Below are positions 49,033 through 57,131 of a DNA stretch of 64,000 nt, one piece after another. This DNA comes from JAXGRD01 sp040766105. Lineage in GTDB: Bacteria > Bacillota > Clostridia > Peptostreptococcales > Anaerovoracaceae. Where the stretch lies: contig JAXGRD010000004.1 in NCBI GenBank assembly GCA_040766105.1, forward strand, positions 301,147 to 365,146. The letters run 5' to 3'. Position 1 is the stretch's first letter, and each line of letters begins with the position of its first letter. Below the pieces are notes generated by a model. The model saw only the letters and a program-made list of their open reading frames with translations. It was not told where the DNA came from and ran no database searches. The translations under genes were made by a program, and so were the position numbers.

Positions 49033-49464
49033 ATGAAAAAGACATTAATTATTTTAGTTCTAATCCTCGCTCTTTTGTTTTCTGTGACCGGCTGTGCAGA
49101 ACAGGCGTCCCAGACATTGGAGCAAGGAAAGACAACGGTGGAATACCTTCAGGGAGAGTTCGCCGAGAAGCTGGAAGAACAAGGGGCTGACGTTTACAAC
49201 GGCAAGATTACCAATGCGGAGTTCAAAGCCGGAAGTACCGGTCAGATTACCTTTGTGGAAACGAAGGACGGCAAGGATGGCGAGCCAAAGGACATTCCTT
49301 TGGACAAAAAGGTCCGAGTTGTCTATGTCACCAACAGCAGCCCTGACGGCAACATCATGAATGGGGAAGAGTTTGTAAAAGCTTTCGTTCCTGGAAACAA
49401 CGACAACTTTAAGGTCTTCACTTTGGAAGACAAAGCCGTTTTGATTCTGTCCGTGGAACTGTAA
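49033..49464 (+). CDS. Small predicted lipoprotein, 143 residues
   Basis: It begins MKKTLIILVLILALLFSVTGC, a lipoprotein signal peptide with lipobox VTGC at about residues 18-21. The mature part is acidic and soluble (TVEYLQGEFAEKLEEQGADVYNG, then PDGNIMNGEEFVKAFVPG). I do not recognise the family. The ATG at 49033 has GAGG upstream; the GTG at 49021 is less likely. It lies 9 bases before lgt, whose product would lipidate it. The stop is TAA. Confidence 0.8.
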   Translation: MKKTLIILVLILALLFSVTGCAEQASQTLEQGKTTVEYLQGEFAEKLEEQGADVYNGKITNAEFKAGSTGQITFVETKDGKDGEPKDIPLDKKVRVVYVTNSSPDGNIMNGEEFVKAFVPGNNDNFKVFTLEDKAVLILSVEL

Positions 49465-49473
49465 GGAGCAACT

Positions 49474-50223
49474 ATGCCCACACCCAACCCCGTGGCATTT
49501 ACACTTTTTAATATGGAAATACGGTGGTACGGCATACTCATTGCCGTAGCCATACTTCTTGCCGCACTGATTATGATGAAGCGTGCCCCTCGACACGGTC
49601 TTACATCTGACGCTGTCCTGGATATTCTCATCATTGCCATTCCCGCGGGAATCATCGGTGCGCGGCTATACTACGTACTGTTCAACTGGGATTACTACGG
49701 CTCCAATCTGTCGCAGATTGTGAACTTTAGGGGCGGAGGACTTGCCATACACGGCGGGTTGATCTTTGGAATTTTGGCCGCCTATTTGGTTTGTCGCCAC
49801 AAGAAGATTTACTTCCTGGATGCCTTGGATATGACCGTCCCCGTCATCGCCCTTGCCCAAGCAATCGGACGATGGGGGAATTACTTTAACTCAGAAGCGC
49901 ACGGCGGTCCAACCGACCTGCCTTGGGCCATTACAGTCATGGGAGAAAGGGTACATCCTACTTTTCTGTATGAATCCATTTGGTGCTTCCTGCTCTTCCT
50001 CTTCCTGCTGTATGTGGATAACCGCCGTCAATTTGTCGGTCAGGTGGCATGTCTCTACGGAATTCTCTATTCCTTGGAGCGCTTCTTGGTAGAAGGCTTG
50101 CGTACCGACTCACTCATGCTGGGACCCTTCCGACAAGCACAGCTGCTTAGTCTGGCAGTCATCGTTGTATGCATCGTAATATATATTTGGCTATATAGAA
50201 AAAACAAAGGAGAAAATAAATGA
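49474..50223 (+). CDS. lgt: Prolipoprotein diacylglyceryl transferase Lgt
   Basis: This 249-residue, seven-helix enzyme has an IRWYGILIAVAILLA opening, the GGLAIHGGLIFGILA segment with the essential histidine, and the Lgt signature GRWGNYFNSEAHGGPTDLPW. It attaches diacylglycerol to the lipobox cysteine of prolipoproteins, at least four of which are encoded or predicted nearby (49033, 52803, 53944). Its TGA stop overlaps the ychF ATG. Confidence 0.97.
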   Translation: MPTPNPVAFTLFNMEIRWYGILIAVAILLAALIMMKRAPRHGLTSDAVLDILIIAIPAGIIGARLYYVLFNWDYYGSNLSQIVNFRGGGLAIHGGLIFGILAAYLVCRHKKIYFLDALDMTVPVIALAQAIGRWGNYFNSEAHGGPTDLPWAITVMGERVHPTFLYESIWCFLLFLFLLYVDNRRQFVGQVACLYGILYSLERFLVEGLRTDSLMLGPFRQAQLLSLAVIVVCIVIYIWLYRKNKGENK

Positions 50224-51311
50224 AACTAGGAATCGTGGGACTTCCCAACGTGGGGAAAAGCACTTTATTCAATGCCATCACCAAAGCCGGTGCAGAAATG
50301 GCCAACTATCCCTTCTGTACCATCGACCCCAATGTAGGCGTTGTACCCGTGCCGGATCACCGGGTAACGGACCTGTCCCGCATCTACAACTCCAAAAAGA
50401 CCATCTATACGGTCATGGAGTTCAGCGATATCGCCGGATTGGTAAAGGGTGCCTCCAAAGGTGAAGGTCTGGGAAATAAGTTCTTGGGACATATTCGAGA
50501 AGTGGAAGCCATCCTTCATGTGGTCCGCTGCTTTGAGGACCCCAACATCGTCCATGTTGACGGAAAAATTGACCCCCTATCGGACATTGAAATCATCAAC
50601 ATGGAGCTGATTCTTTCCGACCTGGAAGTTTTGGAACGCCGCATCACCAAGGCAAAGAAGATGCTCAAGGGCGACAAAGGCTTGCAGAAGGAAATCGATT
50701 TACTGGCAAAGGTCATTGCCTGGCTGGAAGAAGGCAAAACAGCTCGCGCCATGGATTTGGACGATGAAGATGCCGCCTTCGTGAAGAGCTTGGATTTGCT
50801 CTCCGGAAAGCCGGTCATCTACGTTGCTAATGTTTCCGAGGAAGATGCCGCCTCCGAAGAAAACCCCTATGTAAGCCAGGTTCGGGAATTGGCCCAATCC
50901 GAAGATTCCGATGTGGTCGTCCTCTGCGCCAAGATCGAGGCGGAGCTCTCCGAACTCTCCGATGAAGAAAAAGCCATGTTTTTAGAGGAACTGGGAATCT
51001 CCCAGTCCGGCTTGGACAAGTTGGTTACCGCTTCCTATCACTTGTTGGATTTAATTTCTTTCCTGACCACGGGGGAAGACGAGACCCGTGCTTGGACCAT
51101 CCGTCGCGGTACCAAGGCTCCCGGTGCAGCAGGAAAAATCCATACGGACTTTGAGCGAGGTTTCATCCGAGCCGAGACCATCGCCTACGAAAAACTCATG
51201 GAGTGCGAAGGCAGCCTTGCCAAAGCCAAGGAGAAGGGCTTCATCCGTTCCGAAGGCAAGGAATATGTAATGAAGGATGGGGATGTGGTGCACTTCCTGT
51301 TTAATGTTTGA
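50220..51311 (+). CDS. ychF: Redox-regulated ATPase/GTPase YchF
   Basis: This 363-residue Obg-family protein has GLPNVGKSTLFNAIT (G1), DIAGLVKGASKGEGLGN (G3), YVANVSEEDA (variant G4, giving ATP preference), a coiled-coil insertion (about 130-170) and a C-terminal TGS domain (AWTIRRGTKAPGAAGKIHTDF). YchF/OLA1 binds ribosomes and affects the oxidative stress response. AAGGAG precedes the ATG, which overlaps the lgt stop. The stop is TGA. Confidence 0.97.
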   Translation: MKLGIVGLPNVGKSTLFNAITKAGAEMANYPFCTIDPNVGVVPVPDHRVTDLSRIYNSKKTIYTVMEFSDIAGLVKGASKGEGLGNKFLGHIREVEAILHVVRCFEDPNIVHVDGKIDPLSDIEIINMELILSDLEVLERRITKAKKMLKGDKGLQKEIDLLAKVIAWLEEGKTARAMDLDDEDAAFVKSLDLLSGKPVIYVANVSEEDAASEENPYVSQVRELAQSEDSDVVVLCAKIEAELSELSDEEKAMFLEELGISQSGLDKLVTASYHLLDLISFLTTGEDETRAWTIRRGTKAPGAAGKIHTDFERGFIRAETIAYEKLMECEGSLAKAKEKGFIRSEGKEYVMKDGDVVHFLFNV

Positions 51312-51406
51312 GCCTGTTGAGTCTTACTGTTCTATTCGTGTTTGTAATGGTTTGTATGCACCTTTTCGGGTTTCACTGCACTTTATTTGCACGGATCGGG
51401 GTAATA

Positions 51407-51431
51407 AAAAACCGCCGTATTGGCGGTTTTT
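51407..51431. terminator. Bidirectional rho-independent terminator after ychF
   Basis: AAAAACCGCC (51407-51416), loop GTATT, GGCGGTTTTT (51422-51431). A run of Ts follows on both strands, so it can end the plus-strand ychF operon and the converging 53-residue gene. Confidence 0.9.
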
Positions 51432-51438
51432 ATCATCG

Positions 51439-51600
51439 TTATTTTTCTTCTACTAACTTCCTTAAATACTCTCTGTAGTCCTCAATGCTTTTATATTCAT
51501 CAAAATTAAAAGGTGGAGGGTTACGTTTGTATTTCTCCTTGAATTCTTTTCTGTACCTTTGAATATCTTTATCAGCATCTAACACTTGAACAATATTCAT
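51439..51600 (-). CDS. Small hypothetical protein, 53 residues
   Basis: The frame runs from ATG at 51600, with AGGAG 7 bases upstream, to TAA at 51439. The peptide is highly charged and contains KEKYKRNPPPFNFDEYKSIE and a final helical YREYLRKLVEEK. No membrane segment or known motif is seen. It converges with ychF and ends next to the shared terminator. The good ribosome binding site and the fit to the terminator support a real gene of unknown function. Confidence 0.55.
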   Translation of the reverse strand: MNIVQVLDADKDIQRYRKEFKEKYKRNPPPFNFDEYKSIEDYREYLRKLVEEK

Positions 51601-51663
51601 TTTACCACTCCTTCATAACAAGTATATCATACATAAGCACTGCGGAGAATTGTTTTCATTCCT

Positions 51664-51870
51664 TTATAATACAATCCTATGTCTCCTCCTTCTTTTGATT
51701 TCACTCTTTAATCTTGATATCGCCTTATTATATTCTCTAAAACAAGTACTCCACAATGCCTTTCTTGCTGCAGTAACCGTAACGTTATTATTGAACTGAT
51801 ATAATAACAACTCCCGGGCATCCGGATCTTTTACCACCTTGTCAATAATCTTACTCAATTTATGGTGCAT
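51664..51870 (-). CDS. Doubtful short frame, 68 residues
   Basis: The frame encodes a basic peptide (ending RLKSEIKRRRRHRIVL) with helical character. The ATG at 51870 has no clear ribosome binding site, and there is no recognised motif. The surrounding 549-base gap between the 53-residue gene and deoC otherwise shows only the deoC promoter. It may be a gene remnant or chance. Confidence 0.2.
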   Translation of the reverse strand: MHHKLSKIIDKVVKDPDARELLLYQFNNNVTVTAARKALWSTCFREYNKAISRLKSEIKRRRRHRIVL

Positions 51871-52099
51871 CACCCAAATACAAACATTCCGCTATTTCGA
51901 TTATAAATGTTGTAAGCAACTTCCAACATTTCCTTTGCAACCAATAAATGTTATCATTATTTTTTCACTTCCTTGCCGGATTCCTCTTTTCGAACCTTAT
52001 AAAGGTGTTTTTTCTCCAAATACTCATAACATTTCATCGTGCAAACGACATTTGTTTGAATTCCAATTGTCCCAGACGATGATTCTCCGACTCCTTTCA

Positions 52100-52128
52100 T
52101 TGGTATGTTTTTACGGTTGTGCTATACT
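52100..52128 (+). promoter_or_regulatory. Promoter of deoC
   Basis: TTGGTA (52100-52105), 17-base spacer ending in TGC, TATACT (52123-52128). The leader to the ATG at 52150 is about 15 bases. Confidence 0.6.
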
Positions 52129-52149
52129 GAACCTGTAGGAGGTGACACC

Positions 52150-52818
52150 ATGAAGAATTTCAACAAATATTTTGATCATACTTTGCTGGCACCGGAGACG
52201 ACGGAAGAGGATATTAGGCGCCTCTGCGGTGAAGCGAGAAGATACGGCTTTCATTCGGTTTGCGTCAATTCCGGCTTTGTCTCCTTGGCAAAGGAAGAGT
52301 TGGAAGGTAGCGGCGTCTATGTGACTGCGGTCGTAGGCTTCCCCCTGGGCGCCGCCGACACGGAGGCCAAGGCCTGCGAGGCGGAAATCGCCTGCGAGCA
52401 CGGGGCCGACGAACTGGACATGGTCATGAACATCGGCGCCCTTAAACAAGGCGACCATGGGAAAGTAAAAGACGACATCGCCGCCGTGGCGGATGTCGCC
52501 TTCGAGTTTAATGCCGTCCTAAAGGTCATCTTGGAGACCTGCCTCCTCTCGGACAGCGAGGTGGTCCAAGCCTGTCAAATTGCCGTGGAAGCCGGCGCTG
52601 ATTACGTCAAAACCTCTACGGGATTTTCCAAGAGCGGCGCCACGGCTCACATGGTCGCCCTCATGAAGAAAACCGTGCAGGGGGAAGCCTTTGTTAAGGC
52701 CAGCGGCGGAATCCGTGACCGCAAAACCGCCGAAAAGATGATCGCCGCCGGGGCAGACCGCCTCGGTACCAGCGCAACGGTCACCATCGTAACGACGCCG
52801 GATCACTTTACCACATAA
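52150..52818 (+). CDS. deoC: Deoxyribose-phosphate aldolase DeoC
   Basis: This 222-residue TIM-barrel aldolase opens KYFDHTLLAPETTEEDI. It has VVGFPLGAADTEAKACEAE, DELDMVMNIGALKQGD, the Schiff-base lysine in ADYVKTSTGFSKSGAT, and VKASGGIRDRKTAEKMI. It cleaves 2-deoxyribose 5-phosphate to glyceraldehyde 3-phosphate and acetaldehyde. AGGAGGTGAC precedes the ATG at 52150. It is a single gene whose end overlaps the converging msrAB gene by 16 bases. The coding sequence is more GC-rich than its neighbours. The stop is TAA. Confidence 0.96.
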   Translation: MKNFNKYFDHTLLAPETTEEDIRRLCGEARRYGFHSVCVNSGFVSLAKEELEGSGVYVTAVVGFPLGAADTEAKACEAEIACEHGADELDMVMNIGALKQGDHGKVKDDIAAVADVAFEFNAVLKVILETCLLSDSEVVQACQIAVEAGADYVKTSTGFSKSGATAHMVALMKKTVQGEAFVKASGGIRDRKTAEKMIAAGADRLGTSATVTIVTTPDHFTT

Positions 52819-53855
52819 GGCAAATATTCTTCATATCCTTCCGCAGCCATTTGGGCCTTTGGAATGAATCGCAGGCTGGCACCGTTGATGCAGTATCGAA
52901 GACCGCCGGAAGCCTTGGGACCGTCATCAAAGACGTGACCCAAATGGCTGTCTCCGTCGGTGGACTTAACTTCCGTTCTGCTCATGCCCAAGCTGGTATC
53001 ATCCAAATATTCATTGGCAGATGTGGTGATGGGCATGGTGAAGGATGGCCAGCCACAGCCGGCATCATATTTGTCATCGGAGGAATACAGAGGCTGGCCT
53101 GTAACGATATCCACATAAATCCCCGCCTCTTGCAGAGGGTCGTATTCACTTGTAAAGGGTCGCTCCGTGGCGGCATTTTGTGTCACATCATATTGCAGGG
53201 AGCTTAGGTCCTTTTGCAGTTCTCCGTCATCCGGTTTTTCATACTTTTCATAGAGAGGTTCCCTCGCCATGTTCAAGTTAATATGACAATAACCACTGGG
53301 ATTCTTTTCCAAATAGTCCTGGTGTTCTTCTTCCGCCTCCACATAGTTTTTAAGAGGCTCCAGTTCCACCACCAAGGGCTTTTCATATTTCCCCTGCTCC
53401 ACTTCCAAGGAAGCTTCCGCAACCGCTTTCTGCTCTTCCTCCACATAGTAAATTCCCGTGCGGTATTGCGTACCCCGGTCGTTTCCCTGCCTGTTCAGCA
53501 GGGTGGGATCGATGATGCGGAAATAGTGTGCCAATATTTCTCCCAAATGAATTCGATTGGCATCATAGACCAACTGCAATGTTTCCGCGTGGCCGGTGCG
53601 ACCGATTTTATAATAGCTGGTGCTGTCCCCATCACCGTTGGCATAGCCTACCGAAGTGTCCAGTACCCCGGGAATCTGTGCGAAGTAACCTTCCACACCC
53701 CAAAAGCAACCGCCGGCTAAATATATTTCCATTCTCTTCTCATTGTTCATAGGTATTCCTTCCTCCGCTGACCCATCTTCTCCCTCCGTCTCACCGCAAC
53801 TTACGGCAATTAGAGTCAGGAGCATGACACACAGCAGTACAATTATCTTTCTCAT
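52803..53855 (-). CDS. msrAB: Lipoprotein fusion of methionine sulfoxide reductases MsrA and MsrB
   Basis: The protein has 350 residues from the ATG at 53855, which has GTGAGG upstream. It starts with a lipoprotein signal (MRKIIVLLCVMLLTLIAVSC, lipobox AVSC). MsrA follows with AGGCFWGVEGYF (catalytic Cys, about 45), GYANGDGDST and GTQYRTGIYY. MsrB carries GCGWPSFTMPI and the catalytic cysteine in RYCINGASLRFIP. One CxxC-like zinc pair usual in many MsrB proteins is not visible. It repairs oxidised methionine in exported proteins. The stop is TGA. Confidence 0.94.
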   Translation of the reverse strand: MRKIIVLLCVMLLTLIAVSCGETEGEDGSAEEGIPMNNEKRMEIYLAGGCFWGVEGYFAQIPGVLDTSVGYANGDGDSTSYYKIGRTGHAETLQLVYDANRIHLGEILAHYFRIIDPTLLNRQGNDRGTQYRTGIYYVEEEQKAVAEASLEVEQGKYEKPLVVELEPLKNYVEAEEEHQDYLEKNPSGYCHINLNMAREPLYEKYEKPDDGELQKDLSSLQYDVTQNAATERPFTSEYDPLQEAGIYVDIVTGQPLYSSDDKYDAGCGWPSFTMPITTSANEYLDDTSLGMSRTEVKSTDGDSHLGHVFDDGPKASGGLRYCINGASLRFIPKAQMAAEGYEEYLPYVVK

Positions 53856-53894
53856 GGTTTTTACCTCACTATGATGGATTGATACCCAATTCAT

Positions 53895-53933
53895 AAAAAA
53901 AGAACCACCTTAGGATAAATCCCAAGGTGGTTC
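53895..53933 (-). terminator. Rho-independent terminator of the lipoprotein gene at 53944
   Basis: GAACCACCTT (53902-53911) and AAGGTGGTTC (53924-53933) form a 10-bp stem, followed on the minus strand by TTTTTTT. It lies 10 bases after the gene and just before msrAB. Confidence 0.92.
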
Positions 53934-53943
53934 ATCAGCGCAC

Positions 53944-54552
53944 TTATTCACTTTCAAATGCGGTCTTTAGGTCAAACTCAATGCCGTCCAAAATCTTCTG
54001 GGCATCTTCACTGCCGATAAAATCAGGTCCGATAACATCGATTTCCACCACATAGCCTTCCACAACACCGGCCATTACATGGGAATCCACACCGTTGGTG
54101 GCAGTTTCCGTCTTCATAAAAGGAATGTCTCCCACCATCACCTCTTCAGCAGGGGTCGTGCCTGTGATGCCGGCCCAGTACTCGGTAAATCCTGCCTTCA
54201 TCACACCGTAGTCCACCGGTATATCCTTGTCTCCGGCATAGGATGGAGTCTTGTTAAGTGGGTAAGCCGTAACTCTAATCAGATCAATATCATCCGTGCT
54301 CTCGGCACTTTCTACCGTCTCTTTGTCCGCCTTGTAAACGGTTACGAAGGAATAGGGTGCTTCCGCCTCTCCATAATAGCCATCAGGAACCGGAGCTGTA
54401 ACCCCGGAAAACTCTACCGTGGATTCCTTGGGTACTTCGGCATCGCCTTCGTCTCCGCCGTCCTCACTGCCTCCGCCGCAGCCTATCAAGAGCGCACTTC
54501 CCAATACCAACATCATTGCCAGACTAATAGCCATCCATTTCTTTTTCAACAT
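53944..54552 (-). CDS. Predicted lipoprotein, 202 residues
   Basis: It has a lipoprotein signal (MLKKKWMAISLAMMLVLGSALLIGC, lipobox LIGC), then a Gly/Glu/Asp-rich linker. A compact domain follows (about 45-200) with VPDGYYGEAEAPYSFVTVYKA and GVVEGYVVEIDVIGP, probably all-beta. I do not recognise the family. AGAGGTGGAAT precedes the ATG. It is a single gene with its own promoter and terminator. The stop is TAA. Confidence 0.85.
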   Translation of the reverse strand: MLKKKWMAISLAMMLVLGSALLIGCGGGSEDGGDEGDAEVPKESTVEFSGVTAPVPDGYYGEAEAPYSFVTVYKADKETVESAESTDDIDLIRVTAYPLNKTPSYAGDKDIPVDYGVMKAGFTEYWAGITGTTPAEEVMVGDIPFMKTETATNGVDSHVMAGVVEGYVVEIDVIGPDFIGSEDAQKILDGIEFDLKTAFESE

Positions 54553-54596
54553 ATTCCACCTCTTTCTCTAAATTAAGGGCAATCTCCATTAAAACC

Positions 54597-54605
54597 AGTA
54601 TAGCA
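54597..54605 (-). promoter_or_regulatory. Extended -10 promoter of the lipoprotein gene
   Basis: TGC-TATACT on the minus strand, about 45 bases before the ATG at 54552. No good -35 is seen. The 17-base palindrome at 54625-54641 lies where an upstream regulator would bind. Confidence 0.45.
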
Positions 54606-54624
54606 CATATTTCCCATATCACCC

Positions 54625-54641
54625 CTACCCGCCACGGGTAG
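54625..54641. repeat. 17-base palindrome, second copy
   Basis: CTACCCGCCACGGGTAG is the exact reverse complement of 11585-11601. Here it is not followed by a T run in either direction, so it does not act as a terminator and may be an operator or a dispersed repeat. Confidence 0.6.
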
Positions 54642-54645
54642 TCTA

Positions 54646-54678
54646 ATAAAAACCACCCCGAAGAATTCTTCGAGGCGG
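54646..54678 (-). terminator. Rho-independent terminator of pta
   Basis: On the minus strand CCGCCTCGAAGAA pairs with TTCTTCGGGGTGG (54678-54653, two wobble pairs) and is followed by TTTTTATT. It lies 14 bases after the pta stop. Confidence 0.85.
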
Positions 54679-54692
54679 CTTGTCAGGGTTTC

Positions 54693-55652
54693 TTATTTCA
54701 ATCCGGCAGTAATAATGGCCATGTTGTAGACTTCCTCGGCATTGCATCCTCTGGACAAGTCGTTAATGGGAGCATTGAGTCCCTGAAGAACCGGTCCGAA
54801 GGCATCGAAGCCGCCCAATCTCTGTGCTATTTTATAGCCGATGTTTCCTGCATTGATGTCAGGGAAGACAAAGGTGTTCGCCTGGCCGGCAACCTTGGAT
54901 CCCTTGCACTTGGTCTCTGCAACCACAGGGGAAACCGCTGCGTCAAACTGCAGCTCGCCGTCCACATCGAAATCCGGATTCTTCGCCAGAATCTTCTCCG
55001 TAGCGTTGCGAACCTTATCCACACTGTCTCCGGAACCGGATCCCTTTGTGGAGTAGGACAGCATGGCAACCTTAGGCTCAATACCAAATGCCCTTGCGGT
55101 CTTAGCACTTTCAACGGCGATTTCCACCAGATCATCTTCCGTGGGATCAATGTTGATGGCACAGTCTCCCATGCACAACATTTCCTTGTCTCTCACCATG
55201 ATAAAGGAAGAGGATACGATGTTATTTCCTACCTTAGTCTTAATCAACTGAAGTGCCGGTCTTACGGTGTCCGCTGTAGAATAGGTTGCGCCGCCCAACA
55301 GAGCATCAGCTTCGCCCATCTTTACCAACATGGTTCCAAAGTAGTTCCCCTTGGAGAGTGCATCCTTGCACTGCTCAGGAGTCATCTTGCCCTTTCGCAG
55401 ATCTACCATCTTCTCCACCATCTCATCCATACCGGGGTATGTCAATGGATCCAGAATTTCCACACCATCGATGTTGAATCCTTTTTCCTTTGCGATGGCC
55501 GTTACTTCATCTACATTTCCCACCAAGATGGGTGTTAGGTAACCGTCCTTGACGATGCGCTCTGTGGCCTCCAAGATTCTGGGGTCGTGACCCTCCGTAA
55601 ACACGATTTTTCTAGGGTTCTCCTTCAGTATCTTGATTAGGTTTGTTAACAT
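54693..55652 (-). CDS. pta: Phosphate acetyltransferase
   Basis: This 319-residue protein is of the short Pta type, lacking the N-terminal regulatory domain of E. coli Pta. It has KIVFTEGHDPRILEATERI, LVKMGEADALLGGATYSTADTVRPALQLI, and VAGQANTFVFPDINAGNIGYKIAQRLGG. It interconverts acetyl-CoA and acetyl phosphate, allowing ATP formation during fermentation or acetogenesis. No ackA is adjacent. GGAGG precedes the ATG. It follows hpt by 18 bases. The stop is TAA. Confidence 0.97.
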   Translation of the reverse strand: MLTNLIKILKENPRKIVFTEGHDPRILEATERIVKDGYLTPILVGNVDEVTAIAKEKGFNIDGVEILDPLTYPGMDEMVEKMVDLRKGKMTPEQCKDALSKGNYFGTMLVKMGEADALLGGATYSTADTVRPALQLIKTKVGNNIVSSSFIMVRDKEMLCMGDCAINIDPTEDDLVEIAVESAKTARAFGIEPKVAMLSYSTKGSGSGDSVDKVRNATEKILAKNPDFDVDGELQFDAAVSPVVAETKCKGSKVAGQANTFVFPDINAGNIGYKIAQRLGGFDAFGPVLQGLNAPINDLSRGCNAEEVYNMAIITAGLK

Positions 55653-55670
55653 TCCACTACCTCCTATGTC

Positions 55671-56207
55671 TCACTCTTCTAAACAACTGATGTAAGGCAA
55701 CTGCCTGTATTTCTGATTAAAATCCAAACCGTAGCCAACGATGAACTTGTCCTCTACCGTAAAGCCGATGTAGTCCGCTTGGATATCGGCCCGCCTTCCG
55801 GCAGGTTTATCCAAAAGCGCACAGATGGATATGCTCTTCGGTTTTCTGTTTTCCAAATACCCCTTGAGATAATTCAGGGTGATGCCGGAATCTACAATGT
55901 CCTCGACAATTATAACATTTTCACCCTCAATATCCAAATCCAAATCCTTATTGATTTTTACGACTCCCGAGGACTTCGTCGCCGCACCGTAGCTACTGCA
56001 TGCCATAAAATCGATTTCCACATCCAAGTCAATGGCCTTCATGATATCCGCCATCCAGGGAACCGCTCCTCTGAGAATTCCTATGAGAATGACGCTCTCC
56101 CCTTGGTAGTCCTGTGTGATTTTATGGCCGATTTCTGCGGCACGTTTGGTGATTTCTTCCTGGGTGATCATAATCTCCCCAACGACGGTCCTTTGCTCCA
56201 TGTTCAT
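55671..56207 (-). CDS. hpt: Hypoxanthine phosphoribosyltransferase
   Basis: This 178-residue type I phosphoribosyltransferase has ILIGILRGAVPWMADIMKAI, MACSSYGAATKSSG, the PRPP motif VIIVEDIVDSGITL (about 100-113), and a C-terminal VGYGLDFNQKYRQLPYI. It salvages hypoxanthine and guanine to IMP and GMP. The ATG overlaps the DUF1232 stop (ATGA); a second ATG two codons in is equally well placed behind AAGAGGA. The stop is TGA. Confidence 0.95.
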   Translation of the reverse strand: MNMEQRTVVGEIMITQEEITKRAAEIGHKITQDYQGESVILIGILRGAVPWMADIMKAIDLDVEIDFMACSSYGAATKSSGVVKINKDLDLDIEGENVIIVEDIVDSGITLNYLKGYLENRKPKSISICALLDKPAGRRADIQADYIGFTVEDKFIVGYGLDFNQKYRQLPYISCLEE

Positions 56208-56524
56208 TCCTCTTCTTTTACCTCGTACTCAACACCTTCTATGGAATCCTTATATTTCTTGGAATAGTCCGCCGGCTTGGCGCCCATCCAGTACTTGTCC
56301 AACGTCTCTCGCAAGTGATACAAGATCCAAATCCAGAGGATCAAGTCATCAATCCATGCGATAGGAAAGAGAACCGGCGGAATCAGATCAAAGGGCAAAA
56401 AAAGGTAGATGATGCCCACAATGACCAAAGCTTTCTTTCGCTTGGGTACATTCTTGTCCTTCATCATAAACCTTATGGCTTTGATTCTCTTTATGATCAC
56501 GCGCCAGCCAATGATAAATTGCAT
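56204..56524 (-). CDS. DUF1232 (YkvA-like) membrane protein, 106 residues
   Basis: The core KNVPKRKKALVIVGIIYLFLPFDLIPPVLFPIAWIDDLILWIWIL carries the DUF1232 signature (YLxxPxDLIPD-like) within one or two membrane helices. The C-terminus is charged. Function is unknown. AAAGGACGG precedes the ATG. It lies between engB and hpt in a tightly packed operon. The stop is TGA. Confidence 0.85.
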   Translation of the reverse strand: MQFIIGWRVIIKRIKAIRFMMKDKNVPKRKKALVIVGIIYLFLPFDLIPPVLFPIAWIDDLILWIWILYHLRETLDKYWMGAKPADYSKKYKDSIEGVEYEVKEEE

Positions 56525-56535
56525 ATCCGTCCTTT

Positions 56536-57129
56536 CTAATCCTTTTCTTCCACCAGCGTTCCAATCTCTTTCAGGAGATTGTCTACACCGGTTTTTTTCA
56601 AAGATGATACGGCAATAATTTTATCGTCGGGGCCCATTCCCAAAGTTCTTCGGATACGGGCCAAGTTCTTTTGTACGTCGTTTCTGGATAGCTTATCCTC
56701 CTTGGTCGCCACCACCAGTCCGTCCAATCCGTAGTGCTTCAGATAGTTGTACATCTGCACATCCTGCTTAGAGGGTTCGTGTCGAATATCCACCAATTGG
56801 ACGACCTGAATCAGTCCCTGTCGGCTCTTGAAATACTTCTCCATCATCTCGCCCCAGTTCTCACTGATGGACTTGGAGACCTTGGCATAGCCATAACCCG
56901 GCAAGTCCACGATGCGAAAGGCACCGTTGATCTCATAGAAGTTAATGGTTCTGGTCTTTCCGGGAGCACTGCTGACCCTAGCTAATTTTTTTCGCTTTGT
57001 GAGAAGATTGAGAAGAGAAGACTTCCCCACATTGGATCTTCCCGCAAAAGCGATTTCCTTCTTATCGTCGGTTGGATATTGAGCCGGCACCGCCGTAACG
57101 GCAACCAGCTCAGCCTGTTTTATTATCAT
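56536..57129 (-). CDS. engB: Ribosome biogenesis GTPase EngB (YsxC)
   Basis: This 197-residue TrmE-Era-type GTPase has FAGRSNVGKSSLLNLLT (G1), GKTRTINFY (G2), DLPGYGYAKVSK (G3) and VATKEDKLSRND (G4). EngB is needed for 50S subunit assembly. It starts two bases after the lon stop, the usual lon-engB pairing of Firmicutes. The stop is TAG. Confidence 0.97.
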   Translation of the reverse strand: MIIKQAELVAVTAVPAQYPTDDKKEIAFAGRSNVGKSSLLNLLTKRKKLARVSSAPGKTRTINFYEINGAFRIVDLPGYGYAKVSKSISENWGEMMEKYFKSRQGLIQVVQLVDIRHEPSKQDVQMYNYLKHYGLDGLVVATKEDKLSRNDVQKNLARIRRTLGMGPDDKIIAVSSLKKTGVDNLLKEIGTLVEEKD

Positions 57130-57131
57130 GG

